Source of the DNA: Thiohalocapsa sp963698775
GTDB lineage: Bacteria; Pseudomonadota; Gammaproteobacteria; Chromatiales; Chromatiaceae
Assembly (NCBI GenBank): GCA_963698775.1
Contig: CAVOSE010000001.1
Coordinates: 1 to 64,000 of the forward strand
Direction: 5' to 3'
Length of the DNA stretch: 64,000 bases
A program made the position numbers and the translations under genes. Below the pieces are notes generated by a model. That model had not been told where the DNA came from. It made no database searches and was given only the letters and a program-made list of their open reading frames with translations. Positions 10,909 through 19,475 of the stretch are shown one piece after another; within the stretch, counting starts at the first letter, position 1; every line of letters begins with the position of its first letter.

Positions 10909-11859
10909 ATGCAAGGCAACAACGCCTACGCAGAGACCATGTCCTATGGGGCGGCTGATTTCGATAGCGGCCGGCGCAGCTTTATTCTCACCAGCGGCAT
11001 GGCGGGCGGTGCGCTGCTGTTGGGGGCTCCCGGCCTCGTGCAAGCCGGCCGAGGACCGACACTGCAGAGCCAGGTCGTTTCGCTGGTCAAACGCATGCGC
11101 GCCCAGGGGAAGATTCGCCCCGACGAGAAGACCTCTTGGTCTGTCTACGACTTCACCGGCGGCAAGAAACTGGTCTCCATCAACGAGGAGATTCCGCGCC
11201 AAGCTGCGAGCATGATCAAGCCCTTTGTGGCTGAAGCCTTTTTCTTGACCGCCAAGGAACAGGGCTCGCGCGTGAGCTACAACAGCTCGGTCCGCTCCAC
11301 GATGGAACGCATGATTCGCAAGAGCAGCAATAGCGCGACCAATGAGATCATGCAGATCGTCAGCCGCTACAACGGCAACGCCGGACCGCGCGCCACCGAG
11401 GCCGTGCTGAAACGTCACGGCGCCAGCGTTTTCGGCCAGACCAGCATCGTGGAATACATCCCGTCCGACGGCCGCACCTACCGCAACAAGGCATCCGCTC
11501 GCGACTACAGCCGCTTCCTGTACGCACTGTGGAACGACCGCTTCCCCTATTCCCGGGAACTGCTGGACTTGATGGCACTGCCAAATCACGACCGCATCAC
11601 CCGCGGCGTCAAGAACATGCCATCCAGTGTACGAGTCTATGACAAGACCGGCTCAACGGCCAGATTGTGCGGCAACATGGGCATCATCGAGTGCTACGAC
11701 CGACGCGGTCGTCCGCGGCCCTATACCTTTATCGGTGTTATCGAAAAGGGCAGCCGAACCGGGGCCTACGGCACCTGGATCACCAACCGCAGCAACGCGA
11801 TGCGCGAAGTGTCGAATCTGGTTTACACCTACATGCAGAACCAGCATCGCCTCGCCTAA
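10909..11859 (+). CDS. Tat-exported class A beta-lactamase-fold serine hydrolase
   Basis: A 316-residue protein. A twin-arginine motif (RRSFIL, Arg22-Arg23), a hydrophobic core and a VQA cleavage site near residue 46 predict Tat export to the periplasm. The mature part carries all three marks of the penicillin-recognising serine enzymes: SMIK at 101-104 (nucleophile Ser101), SSN at 139-141 aligned with the SDN loop, and KTG at 246-248. The class A Glu166 region is not obvious to me, so a DD-peptidase or an esterase-like function is as likely as a true beta-lactamase. The start is supported by GGGGGA upstream. Confidence 0.8.
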   Translation: MQGNNAYAETMSYGAADFDSGRRSFILTSGMAGGALLLGAPGLVQAGRGPTLQSQVVSLVKRMRAQGKIRPDEKTSWSVYDFTGGKKLVSINEEIPRQAASMIKPFVAEAFFLTAKEQGSRVSYNSSVRSTMERMIRKSSNSATNEIMQIVSRYNGNAGPRATEAVLKRHGASVFGQTSIVEYIPSDGRTYRNKASARDYSRFLYALWNDRFPYSRELLDLMALPNHDRITRGVKNMPSSVRVYDKTGSTARLCGNMGIIECYDRRGRPRPYTFIGVIEKGSRTGAYGTWITNRSNAMREVSNLVYTYMQNQHRLA

Positions 11860-11974
11860 GAGGCAACGGATTGCTTAGCCATCTTGGCGACTAATCGGCA
11901 TGGAAATACCGCAGGCTTCATACTGCGGCAGCCGTGAGGGCTATCGCGTGCATCGCGAACGCCCTCGCTGTTGA

Positions 11975-12367
11975 TCATTGCATGCCCGGCAGCCCGTCGA
12001 CGCCAAACGCGATGGCCAATTCCATGGGCTCAATCTCAATTCCGATCAGCTCCGGGCTCCAATTCGTGCCGACCAGGGCGTCATCCCCGTGCATGCCCGG
12101 CAACCAATCTTCGATAAAGCGATCCAGTTCGATGGCCGTCGGCGCACATGCCGACCACTCGTCCGCGCAGTGGATTCGGGCATCCGCCTCATCGGACCAG
12201 AACGGGTAGACACTCGCGTCCTCGTATTCGTTGGACGGACAAACCGCCCAGCCGTTGCCTGATTTCAGACCCCAGACTCGGCCCGATGCGCGCACTCCCG
12301 TCACGAACTGCTCAAGTATCGCCTGGTCGTCGGCGTTGGCGGTCTCAACTTGCTCTGTCATAGCCAT
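11975..12367 (-). CDS. DUF2750 family protein
   Basis: A 130-residue acidic, tryptophan-rich cytoplasmic protein. The segments VWGLKSGNGWAV, FWSDEADAR and FIEDWLPGM match the DUF2750 pattern; the family has no known function. The start is placed at the ATG at 12367, with another ATG six bases inside. The open frame extends further but that part looks like unrelated sequence. It converges with the Tat hydrolase gene across 115 bases that contain two hairpins without U-runs. Confidence 0.72.
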   Translation of the reverse strand: MAMTEQVETANADDQAILEQFVTGVRASGRVWGLKSGNGWAVCPSNEYEDASVYPFWSDEADARIHCADEWSACAPTAIELDRFIEDWLPGMHGDDALVGTNWSPELIGIEIEPMELAIAFGVDGLPGMQ

Positions 12368-12487
12368 GTTCAATGCTGTCAATGGACCGCGCGAGCGCGG
12401 TGGGATCGGCTGGATGTGCACCCTCAACCTGAACGCGCCGCCAAGGTCCAACGCCGCAGGGCACCCCACCCGGAATGGGACTCGGCG

Positions 12488-13307
12488 TTACGGATCGCGC
12501 AGCCCAAGTACGTCCTGCATATCGAACTGACCACGCGACTGGTGAGCGATCCAGCGCGCGGCACGCACGGCACCGCGGGCGAAGGTCATGCGGTTGGTGG
12601 CCTTGTGCGCGATCTCGACGCGCTCACCGTCCGTGGCAAACCAAACCGTGTGCTCGCCGACGGTGTCGCCGGCACGGATGGTCTCGAAATCCGATGGTCT
12701 GCCGCTCCCGGGCGCCGGTGTGGCCCTGACGACCATAGACGGCCACCTCATCAAGGTTTCGCCCGAGGGCAGCGGCGACGACCTCTCCCATCCGCAGCGC
12801 CGTGCCGGAAGGCGCGTCGACCTTGTGCCGATGATGCGCCTCGACGATCTCGATATCGGTCTCGTCACCCATGACACGGGCGGCCATATCCAACAGCTTG
12901 AAGCAGAGGTTGACGCCGACGCTCATGTTGGGCGCATAGACGAGCGCAACGTCGATGGCCGCCTCGGTGACGGACTCGCGCTGGCTCGGACTCAGTCCCG
13001 TCGTGCCGATGACCAGACGACAGCGCGCATCGCGGCACAACGCGAGGTGGTGCATGGTCGCGGACGGCGTCGTAAAGTCGATCAGCACATCGAAATCGCC
13101 GAGTACCTCGTTCAGGTCTGGTCGGATCGGCGCGCCGACTCGGCCGATGCCGGCGACCTCGCCTGCATCGACGCCCACCAGACCACTTTCCTCGCGCTCC
13201 GTGGCTGCGGTGATGATCAGGCCTTCGGTAGCATGCACGGCCTCCACCAGGGTGCGGCCCATACGGCCGCCGGCACCGGCGACAGCAACTCGAATCTGTT
13301 CCGTCAT
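12488..13307 (-). pseudogene. dapB: 4-hydroxy-tetrahydrodipicolinate reductase with an apparent 1-base frameshift
   Basis: DapB makes tetrahydrodipicolinate for lysine and diaminopimelate. Translation from the ATG at 13307 (GGAG upstream) gives the N-terminal NAD(P) motif GAGGRMGR and the catalytic stretch HHRHKVDAPSGTA. At about 12686-12690 the frame breaks after RQTIGF. The rest of DapB (ETIRAGDTVGEH, then FARGAVRAARW and FDMQDVLGL) continues in another frame to 12488. One extra base in GGATTTCGAG explains this. Without it the product would be about 272 residues, normal for the family. DapB is usually essential, so a sequencing or assembly error is at least as likely as true inactivation. 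Confidence 0.85.
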
Positions 13308-13533
13308 AGGGACTCCAACGACCAAGGATGTGTGCCCCAAGGATCACTCGGGGAGGGTTCAACGAATGTTCAAGGCGCCTACGATACCCGACGGGGATGG
13401 GTCGGGAGAAGTGCCAGGGCAATCCTTTCGACAATCGATTAGCACCTGCCGGCGATCAAGACCTAGCCCACGGCCCATGTGCTGGACCTTTTCGGCCCTA
13501 GTGGCGTACGCTCAACCACAACTTCGCAGCAGC

Positions 13534-15120
13534 ATGCCAGTCCAGATGAGCGTTCACAATCGCCAGACCCTGCAAAAGATCTCGCGCGGCCTCCGGTCCC
13601 GTTATCCCATTTTCTATGTACTCGGCTGGGAGGAGGAGCGCATCGAGCGGTTGCTCCGCTCGGTGGCTCGGTCCTACTACAGCAGCGACGGCAAGCTGAT
13701 CGTGTGGACCGCAACCAATGGGTTCAGCCAGGATGTCGACATCGCGTCCGGGAACGCATCCTTGTCCGGCACCGATCCCAAGTCGGCTCCCGTCCCGGTG
13801 TCGACGCCAGCCGCGGGAACGGCGAATGAACCCGTCACAGATCCTGTCCGTGCGCTGCAGCAGATCGCCGAATCCAAACAGTCGGCCATGTATCTGATGA
13901 AGGACCTGCCGATTTGGTTCGAGCAGAATCCGGCCTTGGTGCGCGCGGTCCGTGATCTCTACTACCGACTACGGAATAGCAACAGCCACGTCTTTCTGAG
14001 TTATCCGCAGTTGATCCTGCCGGAGATTCTGAAAAAGGAGATCTTCCTGATCGAGATGGGGCTACCCTCGGAGGAGGAGATCGTCGACGTACTGATGGCG
14101 AACAACGATTCCGGCGCGACAACCAGCGACCAACTGCATCGTTACGCGGCCGCCATGCGCGGTCTGTCCCTGAACGAAGTGGCGCACCTACAGGCGCGTT
14201 TGTTCCGCGGCGAGGCGACCGAATCCGGTACTGCACTCGCGGAGATTCAGGAAGAGAAGGCGCAGCTGCTGCGCAAGGAGAGCTGCCTGCGTTTCTTCCC
14301 ACCGCAACGCTCGTTGGATGCGATCGGCGGGCTGGAGAACCTCAAGGAGTGGGTACTCAAACGCAAGGATCTGTTCTCCGAGAAGGCCTACAAATCCGGC
14401 GTGCCGCTGCCATCCGGCGTCCTGTTCATGGGCGTCTCCGGCTGCGGCAAGAGCATGGGCGCCAAGGCCATCGCGTCCGCCTGGGAATTGCCGCTGGTGC
14501 GCATGGACATGAGCCTGGTGCTGTCCGGCAGTTTCGGCACCCCGGAATACGCCTTCGAGCACGCCACGCGCATGGCCGAGGAGGTGGCGCCCATCGTGCT
14601 TTGGGTAGACGAGATCGAGAACAGCTTCGGTTACGACGAGCAGACCGGTGGCGGGGGTGGCAATGTCAACATCTTCTCAAGCTTCTTGACCTGGCTGCAG
14701 GAAAAGAACCCGCGCGTGTTCGTGGCCGCCACCGCCAACCGTATCCAAACCCTGCCGGCTGAACTGATGCGTAAGGGCCGCTTTGATCAGTTGTTCTTCC
14801 TCGACCTGCCGAACAAGCCGGAACGTCAGGAGATCTTCCGTATTCACATCGCCGCCAACGCCGGTAACCCCGATGAGTTCAATCTCGGCTACCTCGCCGC
14901 CAGCACCAAGGACTGGAGCGGCGCCGAGATCGAGCAGGCGGTGAAGTCGGCGCGCATCGACGCCTATCAGCAGGACCGCGCCTTCAACGAGCGCGACGTG
15001 GTCAACAACGTCGTCACCACCATTCCGCTGTCCCGCACCATGGTCGAGCAAATCAAGGCCATCAAGGACTGGTGCTACAAGCGCGCCATCACCGCGTCGC
15101 GGCCCGCGCCCCCAGAATGA
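13534..15120 (+). CDS. AAA+ ATPase, Ycf46-like
   Basis: A 528-residue protein. The N-terminal ~250 residues are a mixed alpha/beta region, followed by one AAA+ module: Walker A GVSGCGKS near 305, Walker B IVLWVDEIE near 360, sensor 1 FVAATAN near 400 and an arginine-finger stretch MRKGRFDQLFF. The whole resembles Ycf46-type AAA proteins known from cyanobacteria and proteobacteria, whose substrates are poorly known. The start at 13534 is the first ATG of a plausible domain; 13546 is an alternative, and neither has a strong ribosome binding site. It is divergent from dapB and is followed on the same strand by the OmpA-type protein. Confidence 0.82.
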   Translation: MPVQMSVHNRQTLQKISRGLRSRYPIFYVLGWEEERIERLLRSVARSYYSSDGKLIVWTATNGFSQDVDIASGNASLSGTDPKSAPVPVSTPAAGTANEPVTDPVRALQQIAESKQSAMYLMKDLPIWFEQNPALVRAVRDLYYRLRNSNSHVFLSYPQLILPEILKKEIFLIEMGLPSEEEIVDVLMANNDSGATTSDQLHRYAAAMRGLSLNEVAHLQARLFRGEATESGTALAEIQEEKAQLLRKESCLRFFPPQRSLDAIGGLENLKEWVLKRKDLFSEKAYKSGVPLPSGVLFMGVSGCGKSMGAKAIASAWELPLVRMDMSLVLSGSFGTPEYAFEHATRMAEEVAPIVLWVDEIENSFGYDEQTGGGGGNVNIFSSFLTWLQEKNPRVFVAATANRIQTLPAELMRKGRFDQLFFLDLPNKPERQEIFRIHIAANAGNPDEFNLGYLAASTKDWSGAEIEQAVKSARIDAYQQDRAFNERDVVNNVVTTIPLSRTMVEQIKAIKDWCYKRAITASRPAPPE

Positions 15121-15251
15121 CGCCACGAGGCGCGAACCAAAAAAAGTGCGCAGATCGACGCCGCACTGCAGCAACGCCGGTTTAGCGGCATAATCTGCGG
15201 CAGGTGTCTGCCTAACAAGAATCCCACCAATGCCCCGTAGGAGAGAAACCG

Positions 15252-17084
15252 ATGTCCGATTCCAACGCAACGGCCTGGAAGCCTTTCTTCTGGCTGGTAC
15301 TGCTGGCGCTGATCGGCGTCTATGTGCTCTACAACCACTACACCGGCGTGCTCAAGGCGGACCTCGCAGCAACCAAGGCGGAACTTCGCGAAACTTCGGC
15401 GCAGCTCGCCAGCACCGATGCTGCGCTCGACAAGACGACAGCGGAGGCAGAGACGGCTCAGGCGAAGATCCAGTCGTTACTCGCTGAGCACGACAGTTCC
15501 GCCAAGGCGTCGGACAGTGAACATGCGCAGGCCCTCACCGCGATGCAGCAGGAACATGCCCAGGCGGTTGCAAACCTCCAACAACAGCACGAGCAGGCCG
15601 TGGCCGACTTGAAAGACCAGCACGCTCAGCATGCTGCTGCCGCTCAGTCCGATCTCGAAGCGGTCACAGCCGAAAAGGCCACCCTACAGCAAGAGTTCGA
15701 CGCCCTGACCGAGGCCAAGCAAGAGATCGATGCGGCGTTGACAGAAACACAAGATTCGGCATCGGCGCTGAGCGCACGCCTGGTGGACGTTACCGAGAGC
15801 GAGCGGGAACTGCAGGCCAAACTGGCCGCCGACAACGAGACCATCGCGGGGCTCAACTTCGAGCTGAATACCGCCCATCAGCTGGAGGCCGCACTGCGGG
15901 ACAAACTCGGGCGCGGGGCCGAGCGCCAAGAACGCTTGCAGGTCCTGGTGGAAAAGGAAGAGGCCGCAATCAAGGAACTTGCAAACAAGCTGGTGGCGAC
16001 GACGCAGCAACGCGAGGCAATGCAGGCGGCGACTGCTGACGGCCAGACCGCACCGCTCGACGCCGACTCGCAAGCCAAGCTGGCGGGGGCCAACGCCATC
16101 ATCGAGGAACTGAGGGCAGAGCTTTCCAGCGCCACCAGTGAACGCGAGGCAATGGAGAAAAAGCTGGAAGCCGTGAAGGGCGATGCCATCGGCGCCGCCG
16201 ATACATTACAGGAGAATTACGAGCAAGCGCAGGCCCGCAGCGAAGCGCTAAGCGCCGAGGTCGAACAATTACGCGCCGACCTGACCGCGAAGGATGAAGC
16301 GCTGGAGACCGCCAAGCGGGCCGCGACGGATGCCGCCACGGCCGCCGTCAAAGGTGGCGAGGAGACAGAGGCGATGACCGCGTTGCAGGCAGAGTTGGAC
16401 CGACTGCGGACACAGCAGGCCGAACAGACCGAGCAGCTGAAGGCCGCTCAGTCGGATGCCGACGCCGCGGCAAAGCTACTTGAAGACGAACGCGCCGCCT
16501 TGCAGGCACAGCTTGAGCAAGCAAAGGGAGTCCATGCCGAGGCGCTGGAGTCGGCGGAGGCGCGGGTTGCTGCGGCGGAGGCAAAGCTGGAACAGGAACG
16601 AGCGGAGATGCAAGCCCAGCGTGAGGAACACACGCGCACGTTGGCCGAGGTAAAGGCCGCCGGCGAGGCGTCGGTGAAGCAGGTACGCTCGTTGTATGAC
16701 AATGCAGCTGAACTCGGCGGGCAACTGACCGAGGAAGGCATCCTGCTGAGTCTGGCCGGTGATGAACTCCAGTTTCCGAGCGGTACCGCGACCTTGCCCA
16801 AAGGGGAACTACCGACCTTGGACCGCGTGACAACATTGCTCGAACAACGGCCAGACCTGACCGCGCGGGTGGAAGGGCATACCGACAGCTCGGGTAGCGC
16901 CGCGATCAACCAGGATCTGTCCCGGCAGCGGGCGGAGGCCGTGATGCAGGCCCTGATCACGCGGGGCGTCGCTGGCGACCGCCTCAGCGCCCAGGGTTAC
17001 GGCGCCGAGCGTCCAATCGCCAGCAATGCCACTGAGGCTGGCCGTCGTGCCAATCGCCGGGTTGAGATCTACGTCATCGAGTAA
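15252..17084 (+). CDS. Inner-membrane-anchored coiled-coil protein with OmpA peptidoglycan-binding domain
   Basis: A 610-residue protein with three parts. One N-terminal span lies at about 11-29. A ~430-residue Ala/Glu/Gln-rich coiled coil covers about 30-480. A C-terminal OmpA-like domain at about 490-610 contains the peptidoglycan-contact pattern VEGHTDSSG...LSRQRAEAV. This layout would tether the inner membrane to the cell wall across the periplasm. GGAG lies upstream of the ATG. It follows the AAA+ gene after 131 bases and precedes the DUF1415 gene by 10 bases. The exact partner is unknown. Confidence 0.85.
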   Translation: MSDSNATAWKPFFWLVLLALIGVYVLYNHYTGVLKADLAATKAELRETSAQLASTDAALDKTTAEAETAQAKIQSLLAEHDSSAKASDSEHAQALTAMQQEHAQAVANLQQQHEQAVADLKDQHAQHAAAAQSDLEAVTAEKATLQQEFDALTEAKQEIDAALTETQDSASALSARLVDVTESERELQAKLAADNETIAGLNFELNTAHQLEAALRDKLGRGAERQERLQVLVEKEEAAIKELANKLVATTQQREAMQAATADGQTAPLDADSQAKLAGANAIIEELRAELSSATSEREAMEKKLEAVKGDAIGAADTLQENYEQAQARSEALSAEVEQLRADLTAKDEALETAKRAATDAATAAVKGGEETEAMTALQAELDRLRTQQAEQTEQLKAAQSDADAAAKLLEDERAALQAQLEQAKGVHAEALESAEARVAAAEAKLEQERAEMQAQREEHTRTLAEVKAAGEASVKQVRSLYDNAAELGGQLTEEGILLSLAGDELQFPSGTATLPKGELPTLDRVTTLLEQRPDLTARVEGHTDSSGSAAINQDLSRQRAEAVMQALITRGVAGDRLSAQGYGAERPIASNATEAGRRANRRVEIYVIE

Positions 17085-17094
17085 CATCACCCCG

Positions 17095-17664
17095 GTGCCC
17101 AAGGCGTCACCAGTCGATCCCCTGCCAGCCGTTCGCCGCTGGCTTGAGGACGTCGTGATCGGCCTCGGACTCTGTCCCTTCGCCGCCTACCCGTGGCAGC
17201 ATGAAACGGTGCGCCTGGTCGTCAGCGATGCCGAGGATGAGGGGCGGGTTCTGGCGGACGTGCAGCATGAACTGCTGAGACTCGACACCGCCGACCCGCG
17301 GGAACTCGAAACCACGCTGCTGGTGATTCCGCACCTATTCGCGGCATTCGAGGCGTTCAATCAGTTCCTGGACCCTGCCGATGCGCTGCTGGAGCGCTGC
17401 GACTGGCTGGGGCGCTTCCAGATCGCGAGCTTTCATCCGCACTATCGGTTTGCTGATACGAGCGATGACGACGCCGGCAACCTGACCAACCGGGCCCCCT
17501 ATCCGATTTTGCACCTGATTCGCGAAGATAGCCTCACTCGGGCAATCGCCAATTACCCAGACCCAGACGGCATTCCGGAGCGCAACATCGCACGCATGCA
17601 GTCACTGACCGAGACCGAGCGCATGCGGATGTTTCCCTATCTCTTCGCAGCTCCCGGAGAATGA
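17095..17664 (+). CDS. DUF1415 family protein
   Basis: A 189-residue soluble protein with the conserved DUF1415 marks: WLEDVVIGLGLCPFA near the N-terminus and FHPHYRFADT with NRAPYP in the second half. No reaction is established for the family. The GTG at 17095, 10 bases after the preceding stop, gives the usual length of about 180-190; no clear ribosome binding site is present, so translation may depend on the upstream gene. The open frame begins slightly earlier, inside that gene. Confidence 0.82.
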   Translation: MPKASPVDPLPAVRRWLEDVVIGLGLCPFAAYPWQHETVRLVVSDAEDEGRVLADVQHELLRLDTADPRELETTLLVIPHLFAAFEAFNQFLDPADALLERCDWLGRFQIASFHPHYRFADTSDDDAGNLTNRAPYPILHLIREDSLTRAIANYPDPDGIPERNIARMQSLTETERMRMFPYLFAAPGE

Positions 17665-17716
17665 CTCACTGTCAAACAGACGCTTCGTCGCGCGGGGTGA
17701 CGCCGTCGCAACAACT

Positions 17717-18565
17717 TCAGCGCCGCCACAACTGGTCATCCACGTATTGCTTGACTTGCCGGTGACCCGGCGTGTCGATGGCAGTGAACTCTAGGCTGGT
17801 GCGGAAGCTCCGCCCCTTGGGCTCTGCCCGAAGCACGCGGGCATAGACCTCATCCGAGGCATCCGCGCCCATGTCCGGGCCGAGATTCACCACAACCTCG
17901 CTGCAGGGTGCGAGACCGAGGGGCAGATCGGCACGCATGCCGTAATAGCCAATGTCGTTGATATGACCGACGAAGTGATCGGAATAGATCTGCTTGGACT
18001 CGATCTGGCGGAAGATCCCATCGAGCTTGACCGATATACGCGGCGACTTTCGGATCTCGACATCCGGAATGACGAGCCGATGCGGCGCGTTCACGGAGCG
18101 CAACTCATACAGCGAAATGGGCTGGGCCATGCCCTTGACCCGCACCTGGTTGACACGACCGACGTCAATCAGTTGCCGAGCCGCCGCATAGCTGGTCTCG
18201 CTCAGCAGCACCTGCCCGCGCAGACTGAAGGCCTCGATCCGCGACGCTAGATTGACCGCGTCCCCGATCACGGTGTATTCGCTATGCAACGCCGAGCCGA
18301 AACTGCCCGCCATCACGCGACCTGTGTTGACGGCAATGCCCGCGTACAAGCTCGGCTCACCACGGCCACGGCTGATCTGGTTGAGCTTGACCATCGCGTG
18401 CTGCATTTCCACCGCGCAGGCGAGTGCCCGCTGAAGATCGTCCGGTCGTACCCGTTGCGCCTTGTCCCCCGTTCCGTCACGATGAGCCGCTGTTTGGCTC
18501 GACTCGGGTCGCTTGAGCAAGAGCGCCCAAAAGTACATCTCTTCGGCACTTCGGCCGCCGGCCAA
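17717..18565 (-). CDS. N-terminally truncated class III nucleotidyl cyclase fused to a PilZ domain
   Basis: A 282-residue reading frame. Residues about 45-150 match the second half of a class III cyclase domain (GIAVNTGRVMAGSFGS, then EYTVIGDAVNLASRIE). Residues about 175-282 look like PilZ, a c-di-GMP-binding fold (RKSPRISVKL; DIGYYGM). The first half of the catalytic domain, with both metal-binding aspartates, is absent. The frame opens at a TTG directly after a TGA, and only about 120 bases separate it from the divergent NADAR gene. It is therefore probably not a working cyclase and may be decaying; the PilZ part could still be functional. The first 40 residues match neither domain. Confidence 0.6.
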   Translation of the reverse strand: MAGGRSAEEMYFWALLLKRPESSQTAAHRDGTGDKAQRVRPDDLQRALACAVEMQHAMVKLNQISRGRGEPSLYAGIAVNTGRVMAGSFGSALHSEYTVIGDAVNLASRIEAFSLRGQVLLSETSYAAARQLIDVGRVNQVRVKGMAQPISLYELRSVNAPHRLVIPDVEIRKSPRISVKLDGIFRQIESKQIYSDHFVGHINDIGYYGMRADLPLGLAPCSEVVVNLGPDMGADASDEVYARVLRAEPKGRSFRTSLEFTAIDTPGHRQVKQYVDDQLWRR

Positions 18566-18687
18566 TCAATCACCGCCTCGACCACAGACCCACCAGCCCC
18601 ACCGGACTCAACATGTTCACAACGCGGTTAAGAAACGGCTCATCTATCGGGACCAACGCGGAACATGAAGCTGATGTACGCGTCTCC

Positions 18688-19113
18688 ATGTCCGACGCGA
18701 CCGACCCTCTGGCCACCTTCTCTAAACACGCGATCTATTTGGACGGCGCGGATTGGCCGTCGGTGGAGCATTATCTGCAAGGGATGAAATTTGAAGCCAC
18801 AGCGCTTCGCAACCTGATCCAGGCTGCACAGCACCCCGCGGATGCCCGCAAGCTGGCCAAACGGCACCGTCGCCACACCAGGGCCGACTGGAAACAGATC
18901 GAGCAGACGGTCATGACCCGCGGCGTCTACGTGAAATGTCGAAGCCACGAAGCTGTTGCCGCGCGCCTGCTAGCCACCGGCAACAGGCATATCGTCGAAA
19001 TCAGCCAGTTCGATTATCACTGGGGATGCGGGCGCGATGGCCGCGGCAACAACGCCTACGGAAACGTCTTGATGGCGGTACGGACCAAGCTTCGGGAAGA
19101 AGCCCTAGGCTGA
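18688..19113 (+). CDS. NADAR family (YbiA-like) protein
   Basis: A 141-residue protein with the NADAR marks WPSVEHYLQGMKF near the N-terminus and HWGCGRDGRGNNAYG near the C-terminus. NADAR enzymes act on ADP-ribosylated or riboflavin-pathway intermediates by hydrolysing N-glycosidic bonds. The ATG at 18688 directly precedes the conserved part; an in-frame ATG at 18613 would add 25 poorly conserved residues. Neither has a good ribosome binding site. It is divergent from the truncated cyclase gene. Confidence 0.82.
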   Translation: MSDATDPLATFSKHAIYLDGADWPSVEHYLQGMKFEATALRNLIQAAQHPADARKLAKRHRRHTRADWKQIEQTVMTRGVYVKCRSHEAVAARLLATGNRHIVEISQFDYHWGCGRDGRGNNAYGNVLMAVRTKLREEALG

Positions 19114-19210
19114 CACGGAACCAGGCCCTGAATCGGCCCCGGCGTTTTGATCTAGGTTAGGCACTTCGCACCGATAGTTTAATTAAATCAATTTATTGCG
19201 CACCTAGGGC

Positions 19211-19288
19211 AGGTGCGACCTCAGTCGCACCGAAGGCACTAACTCGGCGAAAAAATTCGCCCCTACACCCGGAGCAACTGCCGAATTT
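19211..19288 (+). repeat. Double-palindrome extragenic repeat, copy 1
   Basis: Two hairpins in tandem: GTGCGACC-TC-AGTCGCAC-type and GGCGAA...TTCGCC, followed by a conserved tail ending CAACTGCCGAATTT. Copies with the same order occur at 53567-53652 (reverse orientation) and 62578-62655. The arrangement resembles REP/BIME elements. Confidence 0.75.
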
Positions 19289-19445
19289 GGCGATTGCGGG
19301 AAATCTTGTACCAGATGATGCCGGATTGAGGTTGGCCTTCAAGGAGTACCGGCAGGAGCATAGCCGAACTATGTGACTGCCGGTGCGACACAGAAGGCGG
19401 GCGTCAAGACAAGTCAGCTGGTGTGTGACTTTACAGAAATCGCCT
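19289..19445 (+). repeat. 158 bp MITE-like element, copy 1
   Basis: Nearly identical to 56943-57101, with about 18 differences by eye. The ends are imperfect inverted repeats starting GGCGATT and ending AATCGCC, about 30 bases each. The centre forms a hairpin (19348-19354 with 19378-19384, ACCGGCA/TGCCGGT) enclosing a CATAG/CTATG stem. It contains no gene. Confidence 0.75.
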
Positions 19446-19475
19446 AAGGTTTAAGCCAGTTGTCGCAGCAGTGCG

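Larger units (their letters stand above)
19114..19475. other. 362-base intergenic region filled by two repeat elements
   Basis: The region between the NADAR gene and the convergent kinase gene is almost entirely repeat: a double-palindrome element at 19211-19288 abuts a 158 bp inverted-repeat element at 19289-19445. The first ~90 bases are AT-richer than the surroundings and hold nothing I recognise. Confidence 0.7.
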
